From NCBI GenBank assembly GCA_025738555.1, contig JAOVFP010000009.1, forward strand, positions 3,100,001 to 3,164,000: 64,000 nt of DNA, given 5' to 3'. Both the position numbers and the translations under genes were made by a program. Positions within the stretch are counted from its first letter, which is position 1. Each line of letters begins with the position of its first letter. The DNA comes from Cyathus striatus (taxonomy: Eukaryota; Basidiomycota; Agaricomycetes; Agaricales; Nidulariaceae). Below are positions 1 to 12,429 of this stretch, piece by piece. The notes under the pieces are model-generated. The model made no database searches. It had not been told where the DNA came from and saw nothing but the letters and a program-made list of their open reading frames with translations.

Positions 1-1152
1 CCTGCTATGAGCAATTAGTGGGGCAATGATGTAGGAGGGGAGCTTGAGGCAACAACTTGAGAATAAGGGCTTGGGGTGACAACATGGGAAGTTATTAGAT
101 TTATATTAATATTGCACAAAATAATATTTACCAAATAAAATCAAGAATAGCACAATGAATATCTCCATTCTCTATCCATACAATAACAAACCCAAGAAAC
201 AATGCAGTAATTGGTGCAGTCCAGCAATCAAGAGCAATGTGAGATGAAGAATTGAGAAGCTAGTATTTAAATTATATGTTAGATCTTAGTAAATAGATAA
301 TAAATAAAAATTACCTGAATGTACTGCTGAATGTGAAGAGACATTGCTATGAAAAGATGAATAGTGTCTCTTTGAATGGTATTATGAGATGGTAGCTTGG
401 TCCCTGGGTGTAGCATTTGAACCTGCATCTGATAAAATTTGTTATTGACCATATTAAAAGGCTGCATACTGTCTGCACACTGAAGAACCAGAAGAGTTTG
501 GTGGTTTATTGGAGAGTATGGAATGGTGGGGACTGATGATAGTGTAGATGAATCTGTCTCATCTTGCTGATATTGTTCACAACTCTCCATACCAGTTTTT
601 AAATTCTTTGTACCATTGTCAGTATCCATATGCCCTTGACATTGAGCATTATGCAAGTCAGGACCAGGATGTGTTTTGCATGTGAAGATAAAGAAAATCT
701 TGCAGTGTCCACTGGCAAGCTGATGCTCCAATGATACATTATAGTGTTTATAGGCTGGTGACATGTATCTAGAAAAGGAAGCCTCTGCATTTTATATTAA
801 TTCTTGAGCATTCAAAGATTGTTATGAGGTATGCACCAATAATTTCATCATCCAGCTTATCCCACACCTCTACATCTGCCATATCTCTTACTGAGGCTGC
901 AATGGCATGCTGCTTCTGCTTTACAGGGGATAGCAGTACTGGGTAAGAGGGTGGAATATATCCAGTTCCAATGTCCTCATCAGGAACAGTTGGAGTATAT
1001 GGTGGAGGAATATAAGCTGATAATGCATTTTGAGGAGTGACAGGCCAGTTTGGAAGTGGTGTCCCCTGATTGCCTCCTACAGGGGTGGATACTTTGGATC
1101 CTCTAGTGGCACCTCTACCATGAGATCCATGCCTAAGTCCTCTTGGTGGCAT
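1..1152 (-). CDS. hAT-family transposase, N-terminal part (runs off left edge)
   Basis: Three exons can be joined in frame on the minus strand: 1152-837, 784-315 and 259-132, with short GT-AG introns. The first exon gives a Gly/Arg-rich start (MPPRGLRHGSHGRGATRG) and a Pro-rich linker. The second carries a BED-type zinc-finger segment (FTCKTHPGPDLHNAQC) and the fungal hAT motif around FNMVNNKFYQMQVQMLHPGT. The third begins the catalytic domain with HIALDCWTAP, the hAT region holding the first catalytic Asp. I see no stop or frameshift up to position 132. From 131 to 1 no convincing next exon is visible, so the gene either continues beyond the window or decays there. The family call is by recognised motifs. 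Activity cannot be judged because the C-terminal dimerisation domain is not in the window. Confidence 0.7.
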
Positions 1153-1598
1153 TATAATATAATAAAATCGGTTTTTTTGCAATTATATGAAGGGACAGAG
1201 CAGTATTCACAAAAAATCAAGTGGGGAAGGGGCAGAAAGGGGAAGGAACTAGTCTATTCAGACAGAATTGACATATCCAGGTGACCCCGAACACGTTTAA
1301 GTCAGAGCTGGAATATAGAAGCACTAAATATAGATGGGTGCCCTGGATGAGCTAAAAAATATCTGAATACCCATGGGAAATTATCTGGACCCATCCAAAC
1401 CTAGCTGAATTCAGATAATATCCATGGGTGTTCAGGTAACAGCTATCCATGATCAGTTCTATATTGGGTAAATGCAATGGAATTAGTAGCAGTCTGTTTT
1501 ATGACATTTGATATATTGACAATATCCAACCTCATTCAGATCATATTCATTAGCTGATTTCCAGGGAAGTTCTCCATTACATGAAGTGATTTCAAGTT

Positions 1599-2447
1599 AT
1601 GTTATACCTAGTGCCAATATGTCATGTGCTGCACTATTGTATGTCACACAAAGTTGACTGGAGAAGATTACTTTTGTTTTATAGATCCACACATTTCTTG
1701 GCTTTGAACTCTGTCAGTAGTGATACCCTAATATTTGAACCTGAAAAACACTACACAGATGATAGTGAAACAACTAGAATGTATCATGATATGCATACAG
1801 GAAAGTGGTGGTGGGAACAACAGGTGATTTAATTTGAACTAACATAATGATAATGGCTGCTGAGATTTTATAACATAACCATAGAAGCAGCTGGAAATGA
1901 AAATACCTGGCTCAACAATTGTTCCAATAATTATTTCAACTGATAAGATATAGCTAACTTTATATCAAAAAAAAACAGCCTATCCTGTCTATCTCACAAT
2001 TGGAAATATTTCAAAGAGATTCACCAAAAGCCATCAGCAAGAGCATATGTATTGCTTGGATATCTACCAACTACACATTTAGAGGGTGTTACCAATAAGT
2101 CTTCTTGGCAGTGTATACTTGCCAATCTATATCATGCATGTATATCAACTATCTTAAAACCACATGAGATACTTTATGAAAAAGGATTTCAAATGACTAC
2201 TGCCGGTAGTTGTCTGTGGTGCATGCATCCACTATTTTCTGTGTTTATTGGGGACTATCCAGAGCAGGTCTTAAAAACCTGTGTATACTATGGAGATTGT
2301 CCAACTTGTCCTGCTGTTAAATCTGAGTTGGAAGACTTTGATTCAGATGTATCATCTTCATATTGTGATCTTAATGCCATTTTATTTGTGCTTGATTCAT
2401 TTGGTGTAAATACTACAGCCTTTCTACAAACTTGCCAAGAATATTGA
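1599..2447 (+). pseudogene. Plavaka-type (CACTA) transposase fragment
   Basis: Two open stretches (1599-1832 and 2052-2447) carry motifs of the Plavaka transposases common in mushroom genomes: a segment ending MHTGKWWWEQQ, then YLPTTHLEGVTNK, LANLYHACI and HPLFSVFIGDYPEQ. Between them, other frames read PGSTIVPIIISTDK followed by a stop and then YPVYLTIGNIS. A stop codon near 1950 and a one-base frame change near 2005 therefore break the gene. The N-terminal zinc-finger part and the C-terminal half are missing. It lies divergently from the hAT fragment at 1-1152. I find no terminal inverted repeat, so this is an isolated remnant. Confidence 0.75.
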
Positions 2448-3904
2448 GTGAAACCTGTAACTGATCCTTTTTGGAAGAATCTTCCACATGTAAATGTAAA
2501 TAACTTTTAAATATGAATAATTACTGGCTAACTGCACCTAGTTACAACTTGAGATAAAACCAATATACAGTGATTTTGGTAATCACTTGTAATTGTCCAT
2601 AATTATATGTAACACCAAAGCCCAATGTTAAATTAAGCTGAATAGAAATAATTATGTGACAATTCATTATAATGAAAATACCCTAAATATAAGTACATTA
2701 ACTATGCCTCATTAGAATAAACTTATGCATTTTTTATACTGAGCAAACAATACCTTGTTACAAGAATCAATAACTGTGACTAAATAATTGTGAAATATAT
2801 CTAACTGAGCACATTCAGATATGTTTATACTGATTATGTTATATCCATGTCCAGATACATCATGCTGACATTCCCACATGACCTTCCAACATACCTGGTC
2901 CATTCCCAGAATGTACCTGGTACAGGTTTACACTTCCCAATGTTCCTGCCTGGGAATGTACCTGGAACCCATTGGGTTTTCTATTGGGTATCCTGGATAC
3001 ATAGTTTCTCTTATGACAGCCTCACTGTGTTATTATATGTTTACACCTCACTTCCATTTCTACTTGTACATTTCATTATGGCCTTTGTAGTTTAGTTCTT
3101 TATTCTGCATTCTGAGTGCATCATTTGCACCCCTACTCCACTTTGTCCAGACTTCATTTCCTACTTACTCCCTTAACTTGTTCTTAGTATTATACTTCCA
3201 CATTCATACCTACAGGTTCCTACTTAGTATATATAGTCTTCCAGATGTACTAAGTAGTCTTCAGTATTTGTATCAACTTCATACACTTATTCCTATGCTT
3301 AAGTTCTGAAACCCACTCAGGGTTATCCTTCAGATTTCTCTCCCACTGCCTAGTGTAGTGGCAAAGCCTCCTCTCATACTCTGGAACATTTCCTTTCATT
3401 GTATATCATCTTCTGTGAAATATGAACCATTCCCTGGGAATATCCAGGCAGTGCAGCACAAAAGCTAAAGCCATGGTTCTTTTCTACACTCCTGCTCTAT
3501 GTTCTACACCTGTACTCACTTCAGGTTTCTATTACAGTTCTCCCATGCCCTCCAGGCATCTTTGCATCTATTTCTCAGTAGGAAGAGAATTGGTACATAA
3601 CAGATTATGATAATTGGTACTAACTAGCATAAATTATGGATCTAAGTTTTCTTGATGTAATATTGTCTCGAATGTGTTAGCTAATTAGTTCATCAGTATA
3701 ACATGTTTTCAGTTACAATTATAAGTGCAGTTCAACATAGTTTTGTAACACATGACTTGATGTGCATCTCACTTATCATACTACTATTATATAGTTAATT
3801 ACTATGTAGTACACAACAATATCAAAAATCAGATGAAACAATGAGATGTATGGTGAACAGAATTTTTACATGAAAGTACAAAATTGTAATACACATTTAA
3901 GTAC
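2448..3904. other. AT-rich intergenic DNA without a recognised gene
   Basis: Only short open frames without family features. Around 2870-2990 a CCTGG..ACAGG/GGAATGTACCTGG word recurs a few times. Nothing else is supportable. Confidence 0.6.
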
Positions 3905-6900
3905 TTAGCTGTAATGTTGTACCAGAATATAGACAAAAAATGAGACAATCAGCATCATAATAATGTGACAAATGAAAACAATATCAATATATTTCTGCTT
4001 TTCCTCTACTGTGAGAAGATTTAGATCTTTGGGAAGTGTTGGAGAACCAGTTTTACATTGAGCCCAGTTAGATCCATAAACAAAATGTGTTAAATCAACT
4101 TGACAAATTTTATAATTTTGCAATATTTGAACAGTTTCAAGACCACATAAATATTTTCTATGATGTAAAGGGACCCAAAATAATTTATTTCCACTGTTAT
4201 CTTTTACCCACCCATCTGAAAAATGTGATGCAAATATTTGTGTGCCTCCAAGTGATTTAAATTTTGTGAAGTGATCTGAAGTGGAGTTTATATTCCTCAC
4301 TCTGACAGTTTCATCACCTGAGCCAGACACCACTTGTGTTTCATCAGAAGAAAATGCCACTGATGTCACTATATTACTGTGGCCTTCAAATGGTTCAGCA
4401 ATTGTTTTTCCACTCTCCACACTCCACACTCTGATAGTTTTATCACCTGAGCCAGACACCACTTGTGTTCCATCAGGAGAAAATGCCACTGATGTCACAT
4501 ACTTACTGTGGCCTTCAAATGGTCCAGCAATTGTTTTTCCACTCTCTACATTCCACACTCTGACAGTTTGATCACCTGAGCCAGACACCACTTGTGTTCC
4601 ATCAGGAGAAAATGCCACTGATGTCACATGATGACTGTGGCCTTCAAATGGTCCAGCAATTGTTTTTCCACTCTCCATATTCCACACTCTGACAGTTTGA
4701 TCACTTGAGCCAGACACCACTTGTGTTCCATCAGGAGAAAATGCCACTGATGTCACCCAACCACTGTGAACTTCAAATGGTCCAGCAATTGTTTTTCTAC
4801 TCTCCACACTCCACACTCTGATAGTTTGATCACCTGAGCCAGACACTACTTGTGTTCCATCAGGAGAAAATGCCACTGATGTCACATAATCACTGTGGCC
4901 TTCAAATGGTCCAGCAATTGTTTTTCCACTCTCCACACTCCACACTCTGATAGTTTTATCACCTGAGCCAGACACCACTTGTGTTCCATCAGGAGAAAAT
5001 GCCACTGATGTCACATACTTACTGTGGCCTTCAAATGATCCAGCAATTGTTTTTCCACTCTCCACACTCCACACTATGACAGTTTGATCACTTGAGCCAG
5101 ATACCACTTGTGTTCCATCAGGAGAAAATGCCACTGATATCACATACTTACTGTGGCCTTCAAATGGTCCAGCAATTGTTTTTCCACTCTCCACATTCCA
5201 CACTCTGACAGTTTTATCACAAGAGCCAGACACCACTTGTGTTCCATCAGGAGAAAATGCCACTGATGTCACTGAATCACTGTGGCCTTCAAATGGTCCA
5301 GCATTTTTTTTTCCACTCTCCACACTCCACACTCTGACAGTTTGATCACCTGAGCCAGACACCACTTGTGTTCCATCAGGAGAAAATGCCACTGATGTCA
5401 CATACTTACTGTGGCCTTCAAATGGTCCAGCAATTGTTTTTCCACTCTCTACATTCCACACTCTGACAGTTTGATCACCTGAGCCAGACACCACTTGTGT
5501 TCCATCAGGAGAAAATGCAACTGATTCCACTGAATAACTGTGGCCTTCAAATGGTCCAGCAATTGTTTTTCCACTCTCCACATTCCACACTCTGACAGTT
5601 TTATCACATGAGCCAGACACCACTTGTGTTCCATCAGGAGAAAATGCCACTGATGTCACATAATCACTGTGGCCTTCAAATGGTCCAGCAATTGTTTTTC
5701 CACTCTCCACACTCCACACTCTGACAGTTTTATCACCTGAGCCAGACACCACTTGTGTTCCATCAGGAGAAAACACCACTGATTCCACTGAATAACTGTG
5801 GCCTTCAAATGGTCCAACAATTGTTTTTCCACTCTCCACATTCCACACTCTGACAGCTTTATCAGCTGAGCCAGACACCACTTGTGTTCCATCAGGAGAA
5901 AATGCCACTGATGTCACCCAACTACTGTGGCCTTCAAATGGTTCAGCAATTGTTTTTCCACTCTCCACATTCCACACTCTGACAGTTTTATCACCTGAGC
6001 CAGACACCACTTGTGTTCCATCAGGAGAAAATGCCACTGATGTCACATAATGACTGTTGCCTTCAAATAGTTCAGCAATGATTTTTCTACTCTCCACATC
6101 CCACACTGTGATAGTTCCATCATCTGAGCCAAATACAATATCTCTTCCACTAGAAGAATATGCAACACTAGTCACAGATGATTCTGTGTAGTGTCCTGAA
6201 TACATTGTTTGGTTCCACACTCTGTCCCTCCCTTTTCTAATTGAAATTATATTTCCAAAGAAAGGTGAGTAATGTTTTGCAATCAAAGAATTTTCAGGTG
6301 CAAATGATAACACTGATATATATATATGTGGTATACTTCTTTTTATTGCAATGTAGAATTTTGTAACAAGATTGATACCATCTTCAATGAAATTAAGTTG
6401 ATTCAAATTTATCTACACAAATTTTAGCATTTTATTTAGTTAAAATAGTTTATAACATACCTTTGTACACAGTGTTAGTCTTTTCATTATTACAGGTGCT
6501 GTATGTATCTCATTTAAGTAACTCATCACCTCTAACCAGTATAGGAACTTGCAATATAAGAACATGTTTAATTCTTTTATTATAAATATATGATCAAATA
6601 CTTCATTTTCAATAATGTCAATATAATGCATGTTCCAATATTTGCAACAGTATTGAAGATGTGTAAGTATATGCTGGCTTGTTATTTGTGATAAGTTTTC
6701 AGTGTCCTCTTTTGCTATATATGATGATTTGATTTTGCAAATGTTAAATTTAAGTTCACTATTGAGAATTTTGAAAATCATTTTGGTCATTCTTAGTACA
6801 TGTTCATTTCTAATAATTTCCCACATTACATTATTTGATCCCCCTGCTAAAAATTCAATAAATGATAAATGATAGAATGTTACATTGTTATCATTTATTG

Positions 6901-8187
6901 AAATGACAGGTTGAAGATAATGTAATATTCTTTGAACTTCACTTGCAATCTCATCCTCACTACCACTAACATCTAAGAAATGTGGAATGTCATCTTTTCT
7001 CAATTGTGATTTTGCAATTAATATTGTTGCCAATACTTGTCTCACAATTTCCTTTCTATCTTCATTCCATTTTCCAAAAGAACCTTGAAGTATTTGGCAA
7101 TATAGAACATCAGCTCCATTCCCTATCTGTCCAGATATGACATGTTTAAGCTTTATGATTGGTGAAGGTTGTTCATCATTTTCTGAATTCATAGTAATGT
7201 ACTTGACTGCAGTAGATGCCCAGATAAACAATCCACCAGCTTTTTTGCACATCATCTGTAATGTATTCTCTATTGAATAAAGTTGCAATTCACATTGGTG
7301 ATTTTCAAAGCTTTTCTTGAGAAAGAAATATATGTCTTGATTTATTTCTGTGTCAAGCTGGGAATCAGTTTCCAATCTGATAATCTTGCAAAAATTTTCT
7401 TTCTCAATAGCCCCTGGTAGAGAACCAGGCCTTCCAGTTAAGATAAGCTTATAGTGCTTAGGAAGCCCAATCCAATTTTGTAAAGTTTTTTTCAAAGATA
7501 CTAACAGTTCAGATGATTTGCATTCATCTAGTGCATCAATAATAAATGCAGGTGGATCATTTTTCAATTGTTCATGGCAAGTATTCAGTGGGTCAGCAAT
7601 TAGATGTTTGAACTGCCATTCAATTCTTACAAGTTGGAAGTTGTTATCAAGATGTTCTCCAATCTTTTCTTTCAGAAAAGAATACTTTAACTTGGATGCT
7701 AAATCTGCAGCTATTGTTCTCCAAACTACAGTAGGATCACCCAAGGTGCTATCATCCCTCTTAAAGAAATGGCAGCCACCCAGTCTCTTCCAGTTCTTTG
7801 AATTTAGAGTTTCAACCAAAGTAGAGGCTATTGCAGATTTTCCTGAGCCAGGACCACCAGTAATCCACATAATGTTTGTAGTGGACTCATCTATAAATGA
7901 AAATATAGATTTATTTTATAAATATACAAATACATGAACATACCAAAATCATTTAGCCACTTATAAATATCATTCAGAATAGTAACTCTAGTTCCTTCCA
8001 TACAAGGAGGTGGACAATGCAAGTTATGATCAACTGGCTTTAATAACTTCAGTTTTTCAGAGATTTCATCATTTTTCATATTGTAATAATTGTTTTGATC
8101 ATGACTGATAGCATTCAGCTGACCACCTAGCACATTGATATGGCTTGCATTGGTGAACATTTGAACATTGGGTTTGGTTTGGGCCAT
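3905..8187 (-). CDS. NACHT-WD40 NLR-like protein (fungal innate-immunity/allorecognition type)
   Basis: A complete three-exon gene: 8187-7944, 7890-6461 and 6412-3905 (introns of 53 and 48 bp, donors GTATGT, acceptors ATAG and GTAG). Joining keeps the frame and gives about 1393 residues. The start is the first in-frame ATG (MAQTKPNVQMF). The N-terminus has the short ASHINVLGGQLNAISHDQNN motif found before NACHT domains in agaric proteins. The first intron falls just before the Walker A motif GGPGSGKSAIA. Walker B-like AFIIDALDEC and a GRPGSLPG sensor-type motif follow. After a helical linker, 15 WD40 repeats of 43 residues form a C-terminal sensor. A hydrophobic tail (VFICHIIMMLIVSFFVYILV) ends the protein. 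Family knowledge: ligand binding by the repeats triggers NACHT oligomerisation; HET-E and HET-D of Podospora are the model. No stop or frameshift is visible. The ligand and effector outcome are unknown. Confidence 0.92.
4275..6193 (-). repeat. 15 tandem 129 bp WD40-encoding repeats
   Basis: The repeats are in phase with the reading frame and are almost identical in DNA: the core VTSVAFSPDGTQVVSGS recurs in most units. Variation is concentrated at a few sites: the two residues after HS (SW, YS, DY, KY, DS, GW, HH, NI), the residue after SGS (G, A, S or C), K or Q after the Asp, and N or S after VW. The outermost units (1 and 15) are the most diverged. This is the pattern of concerted evolution with hypervariable contact residues known from HET-type WD40 proteins. 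Confidence 0.92.
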
Positions 8188-8286
8188 TGTCAGTGTAGGG
8201 GGTTCAATGTTGGACTTGTATGTTGTTGGGTGCTTGGGCAATAAGGTGTTTGAGAAGAAGGAAGAATGAAAGTTGATGCAGACGAG

Positions 8287-8294
8287 CTATATAG
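8287..8294 (-). promoter_or_regulatory. TATA-like box of the NLR gene
   Basis: CTATATAG lies about 100 bp upstream of the chosen ATG at 8187. It sits in CpG-containing sequence, unlike the gene body. Supported only by motif and position. Confidence 0.35.
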
Positions 8295-10629
8295 TACATC
8301 ACAATGCAGCCGACATGTGTTACTAAACGGTACCGAGTAATATCATCAGAACGATCAATTATTATTACTGAAGATTCATTCCTGTTCTATGTATAGAGCC
8401 CGACAACGTGTACATTACACGCGTTAACATCACACATAATAATTTACACGTCTTCAACACGGCGACATCAAGATCGGGAAGAAACGTCCAGTGACTATTC
8501 CCATTCTTACTAAAATATTTACTACTGAATACGGGTTAGGCAATCTACAGGATCTTGATGAACCCATCGATCCACTTCTGTTATTACACATGCACCCTAT
8601 TACCACATCACATCTCCTTTGGTTATTTTTTCATTTCCATCGCGCAAGCACCTCGTTTCCTATCGCTTCTTCCGAACTAACGCCAAAATATCAACGTATT
8701 AGTGGATGTGGAAGGATGAAAGCGGAGATATGATATGAACCCCTATGAAAATTATGACCAATGAACAGGTATGCCCTTCCCCAAACGTTAACACAAGCTC
8801 AATATGGCCTGGGTATAGATGGATATAATAATTGAAGAATGAACGAGGAAATTTGAATTAGTCGACTGGGAAACGAGAGGGATGCATTCGATGCTGTATG
8901 TTCCCGTGTTCTTACTTCGCACATATTACACTCACTCCTTAAAATCATGGAACGAAAGCTGGAGCAATCTCTTTTCCACTTCGCCTGGTCACTTCACATT
9001 TCCTGTTGGTTAAGACACTACTTCTTCGTTAGGTAGTCTGAATCTGACAGAGGACGCCACCGTTCATATTCGCTTACATTACCTTGTCGCACTGTGCTCC
9101 GTTCTTATTTTTGTTTATCTTTCGTTGCAGTCGCATTGAAGTTTGTACTTAAAATTGCATATGCAGGAACAAAGGCAAATTAACGTCTTAAACGATATAC
9201 TTACCGCAATTTTACTTTCTTTATCTATCAGGTCGTGCAGTCGAGTGCGGCTCTCGTCGCTTCCATGTGCAGAGTGGGCATGCGCTGTGTACAAATAAAA
9301 TATTGGTTTATCAGTAATTGTAGGATCGCCTGGTACTTACTTATATTTTGTCTCTCACCAGTGTCAGTAATTCGAAAAAGGTCCGATTGGATCGACTCGA
9401 TGTTTGCGGGCGTCGGTTAACCAGTGCGCTCTATTTCTGTGCGTATCGATGGTCCAGGAGGTTGGGTCTGTTAAAATTAGATCGTGTATAGGAGCGCATA
9501 TGGAAGCAATGAGGACATCGAATCTTGATGTGAACGGTCCCAAGTATCGGTTCTGGCCTTGTCCAAGATCATGTTGATAGCTGTTATCGATGTAACATGT
9601 GCATTCCTTTCGTGGTCGAGTGTACTCTCGTAGACGCACTCGATATGTGTGTGCGCGCTTCACTTTGCCAATTTGCTAGCTGTTGATAAGATACGACGAA
9701 CATCACATGATGTATGTGAAATTTGAATTTCCGAACTTCCGAGTCCCGAGTCCTGACGCTGTTCTGAACTCAGCCTGGCCATTCCGCTCCTACGGCACAC
9801 CACCACTTGTTACAGTATCTTATGAAGGCTAGAAGACACAACATAGTGCCAGTGGGTCGTACAGGATGAATTGGATTATCGCAGCTTTACGCACATGACG
9901 GGTGTGTTCGTTTCTCTGCTTTCCCTCCCTGCTGATGATTGAACCTACCTGAAGCACGGATAACCATTATCAGCCAAGACCTTCATTTACGCTCTTTGCA
10001 TCACGAGCCCTTTCATACACATCTCCAAGACGAGGGACAAGCAGATGTGTCCTCCTCACCACGTATCGCGATTCACCCAGCGTCGGTTTCAATGCGTTCA
10101 CCTGTCTCCGTTCTCTACGCCCCTCAAAACACCTACTTCTTCTCAGAGGCGTTCCCGTTCCCCACTCCAGCGCTGTTCTAGATCCGTATCATACGCCTAC
10201 AATGAGCCCATGAAGAACTGAAAAGGGGAGCGATCCGTGGCAAAGCTTCTAGGATGTGAAGGCTATCGTTGTGCGTGCGGGTGGTACTGCAGGCTCTGCT
10301 GGATTCAAGCTAGAGTGGAACGGGGATAGAGTCGGGTGGAGAAGCGAGAAGATGGTCGTTCTGTTTAACAGGCTCCTGGCTGACGTCGTTCCGTACGTTC
10401 CGCACGTCACTCTCGAGGTTGGCGGCAATGTTTCGCCTGTCTGAGCAGAGACATCCGCTCCTCACTGCCTATCCTTATACATGGCTACAACGACAACGAC
10501 AATCACCCCGCGCATCCGACACGAAGAACAAGACGGATTCGTACTGCGCATCAGATTCCTTGGCCTTACCGCACGTATATCGGCGTATCCTCAGCAGTCT
10601 AGCGGGTAGTTATGCTGGATACGATGAGT
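8295..10629. other. CpG-normal intergenic region without a recognised gene
   Basis: Open frames here (for example 8491-8733, 9364-9663 and 9939-10181) are short and show no domain, codon pattern or splice structure I can defend. Non-coding DNA or a fully decayed gene are both possible. Confidence 0.5.
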
Positions 10630-11790
10630 CGGTGGATAGCTCTGTCAGTTCGGTAAGATCAATCATATTCTATAGTACGGGCGACTAATCTTCGTTCAAG
10701 GCACACCCCTGTGGCGTTGAACCGGGTGCGTTCGAATCCACATAGCGTTCTGCACGATACACATGATACATTAAAAAGGGGGAAACGGTTGGTCAGGTTG
10801 GGAGCAAGCTTGGGGGTCTTCGTTAGTGGCAGTGTGGTATGATCAGTTTGTATATTACGCAAGGACGAGTGCTAATTGATGTCAACGTGGCAGAACGGTC
10901 GTTATCGTCGCGGGACGATTCTCGTTGCATTGCGCTTGAGCTTCGTGCCATTTGACCGAGAGGAAGAGCCGCTTCCACCGTATGACTTCTGCGCGACCTT
11001 GGAGCTGGCTGAGTGTGAATCCCCGTCCTCGCAATGGCACGTCCCCTTGCATTCACATCCTCCTTCCGTGCTTTTAAGAGATGAATGAAAGGTCGGCTCT
11101 ACCTCTATCATCGTAGCGTAACGTGGCTACCCGTTCGCATGGTGGTGGTGAGCCGAGGCAGAGGAAGGTACAATCTCTCACAAGCTATCCGATATATCAT
11201 CGTTCGAACAAGATCAAACTGAATACTCACCCACCTACTCGTCAACACTTCGCGCACTCGTACCCTCTCTCCCCTCCCGTTGCCCGTGGTCTGTGGGTGT
11301 TCTGGACTAGGTCAGGCTGCCCGGTAAAGTCAATCTCGTTTTTTAAAGCGTAGCTACGATAACTAACCTTCGTTCAGGACCCACCAAGCACAGCGCTCTC
11401 GGCTGAACTAGTGTTCACTTGAGCATGATACGCTATGGCACGTTTACAATGATAAAGGAGTTCGGTTGGTCTGTTGGGAATTTCTATACATTGGCAGTCT
11501 GGTATGTTCAACCGTTAGCTGTTGTGCATGGGCCTCGATTAATTTAACGTACGTAGCAGAACCGTTACTGTAACCGTTACTATTGCCGCGGGAGAGATGT
11601 CGCAGCATAACTCTTACCGTTCCAACGAGAGGAAGGACCACCGCCCGCGTGTAAGTTCTGTAGGACCTTTCGAGCAGGGGGGAGATTATAATTTCACGTC
11701 CCCGTCACAACGCATTTTCTTGCATTCACATTCAGCTTCCGTATGTCTAAAAGAGGCAGGCGAGACGACCACTGGGTCCAACACCGCAGC
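10630..11790 (+). repeat. Diverged tandem duplication with intron-like signals
   Basis: Copy 1 (about 10640-11110) and copy 2 (about 11310-11790) align over their length with many differences. Both have GGTAAG/GGTAAA donor-like sequence, a CTAAT/CTAAC branch-like site and a TTCGTTCA-AG/CAG acceptor-like site in the same order. A GGCAGTNTGGTATG block and a TGCATTCACAT block follow. The order looks like a duplicated exon-intron unit, but neither copy keeps a long frame, so I do not call a gene. The stretch 11791-12400 downstream shows nothing further. Confidence 0.5.
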
Positions 11791-12429
11791 GTGGCATGTT
11801 ATTCGATTTGCAGAATCCAGCTGAGACTGAAGAGACTGAAGAAGAGGTGACACTACCACTTCGGTGCTGCCTCCTCGGCATCGTCCATTTCGTTCGGTGA
11901 CTGTTAAGATGATATCGTCCTTCGTGTGATGCTACAGAGGCTATTGTTCTCCGTCGTATCAGCTCCTTCGGCTGTTGATACCTTTCCGCCATCGCCGACT
12001 TTTACGTCGGTTGTGATGCAATGATGTACCACCCATCATCTTTGACTTTCACTATTCTTTCGAAATAGTCAGCTTTGTTTCAAATTTCAATGCCGGTAGC
12101 ACATAGTCTTTTTAATTTCGTTTATTATCAGGAACACTGCCATTTAAACCATCATACTACTTATAAGTATAAGCAACAAATTGACGTTGTTGGTTCACAT
12201 AAGTTATGTACGACATATATACATTGAATATATATGTCCGATTTACCTACCTGTCCGAAATAATCCAGAACGCACAGTACCCATCATTAACTGCATATGG
12301 TTATGCATCCTTCATCAGTAAGAAAGTGTCACGCAATGCCAGCTGAATTGTACTGTGGATAGTACGTTAAAGTAATATAGGTGGGTAGAAGGGTGGTGGA
12401 AAGACCATGAGTTGTCTGGTTGATAACTC

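Noticed and set aside
4281..5892. Open frames antisense to or out of frame with the WD40 repeats
   Set aside because: Shadows of the repeated coding sequence.
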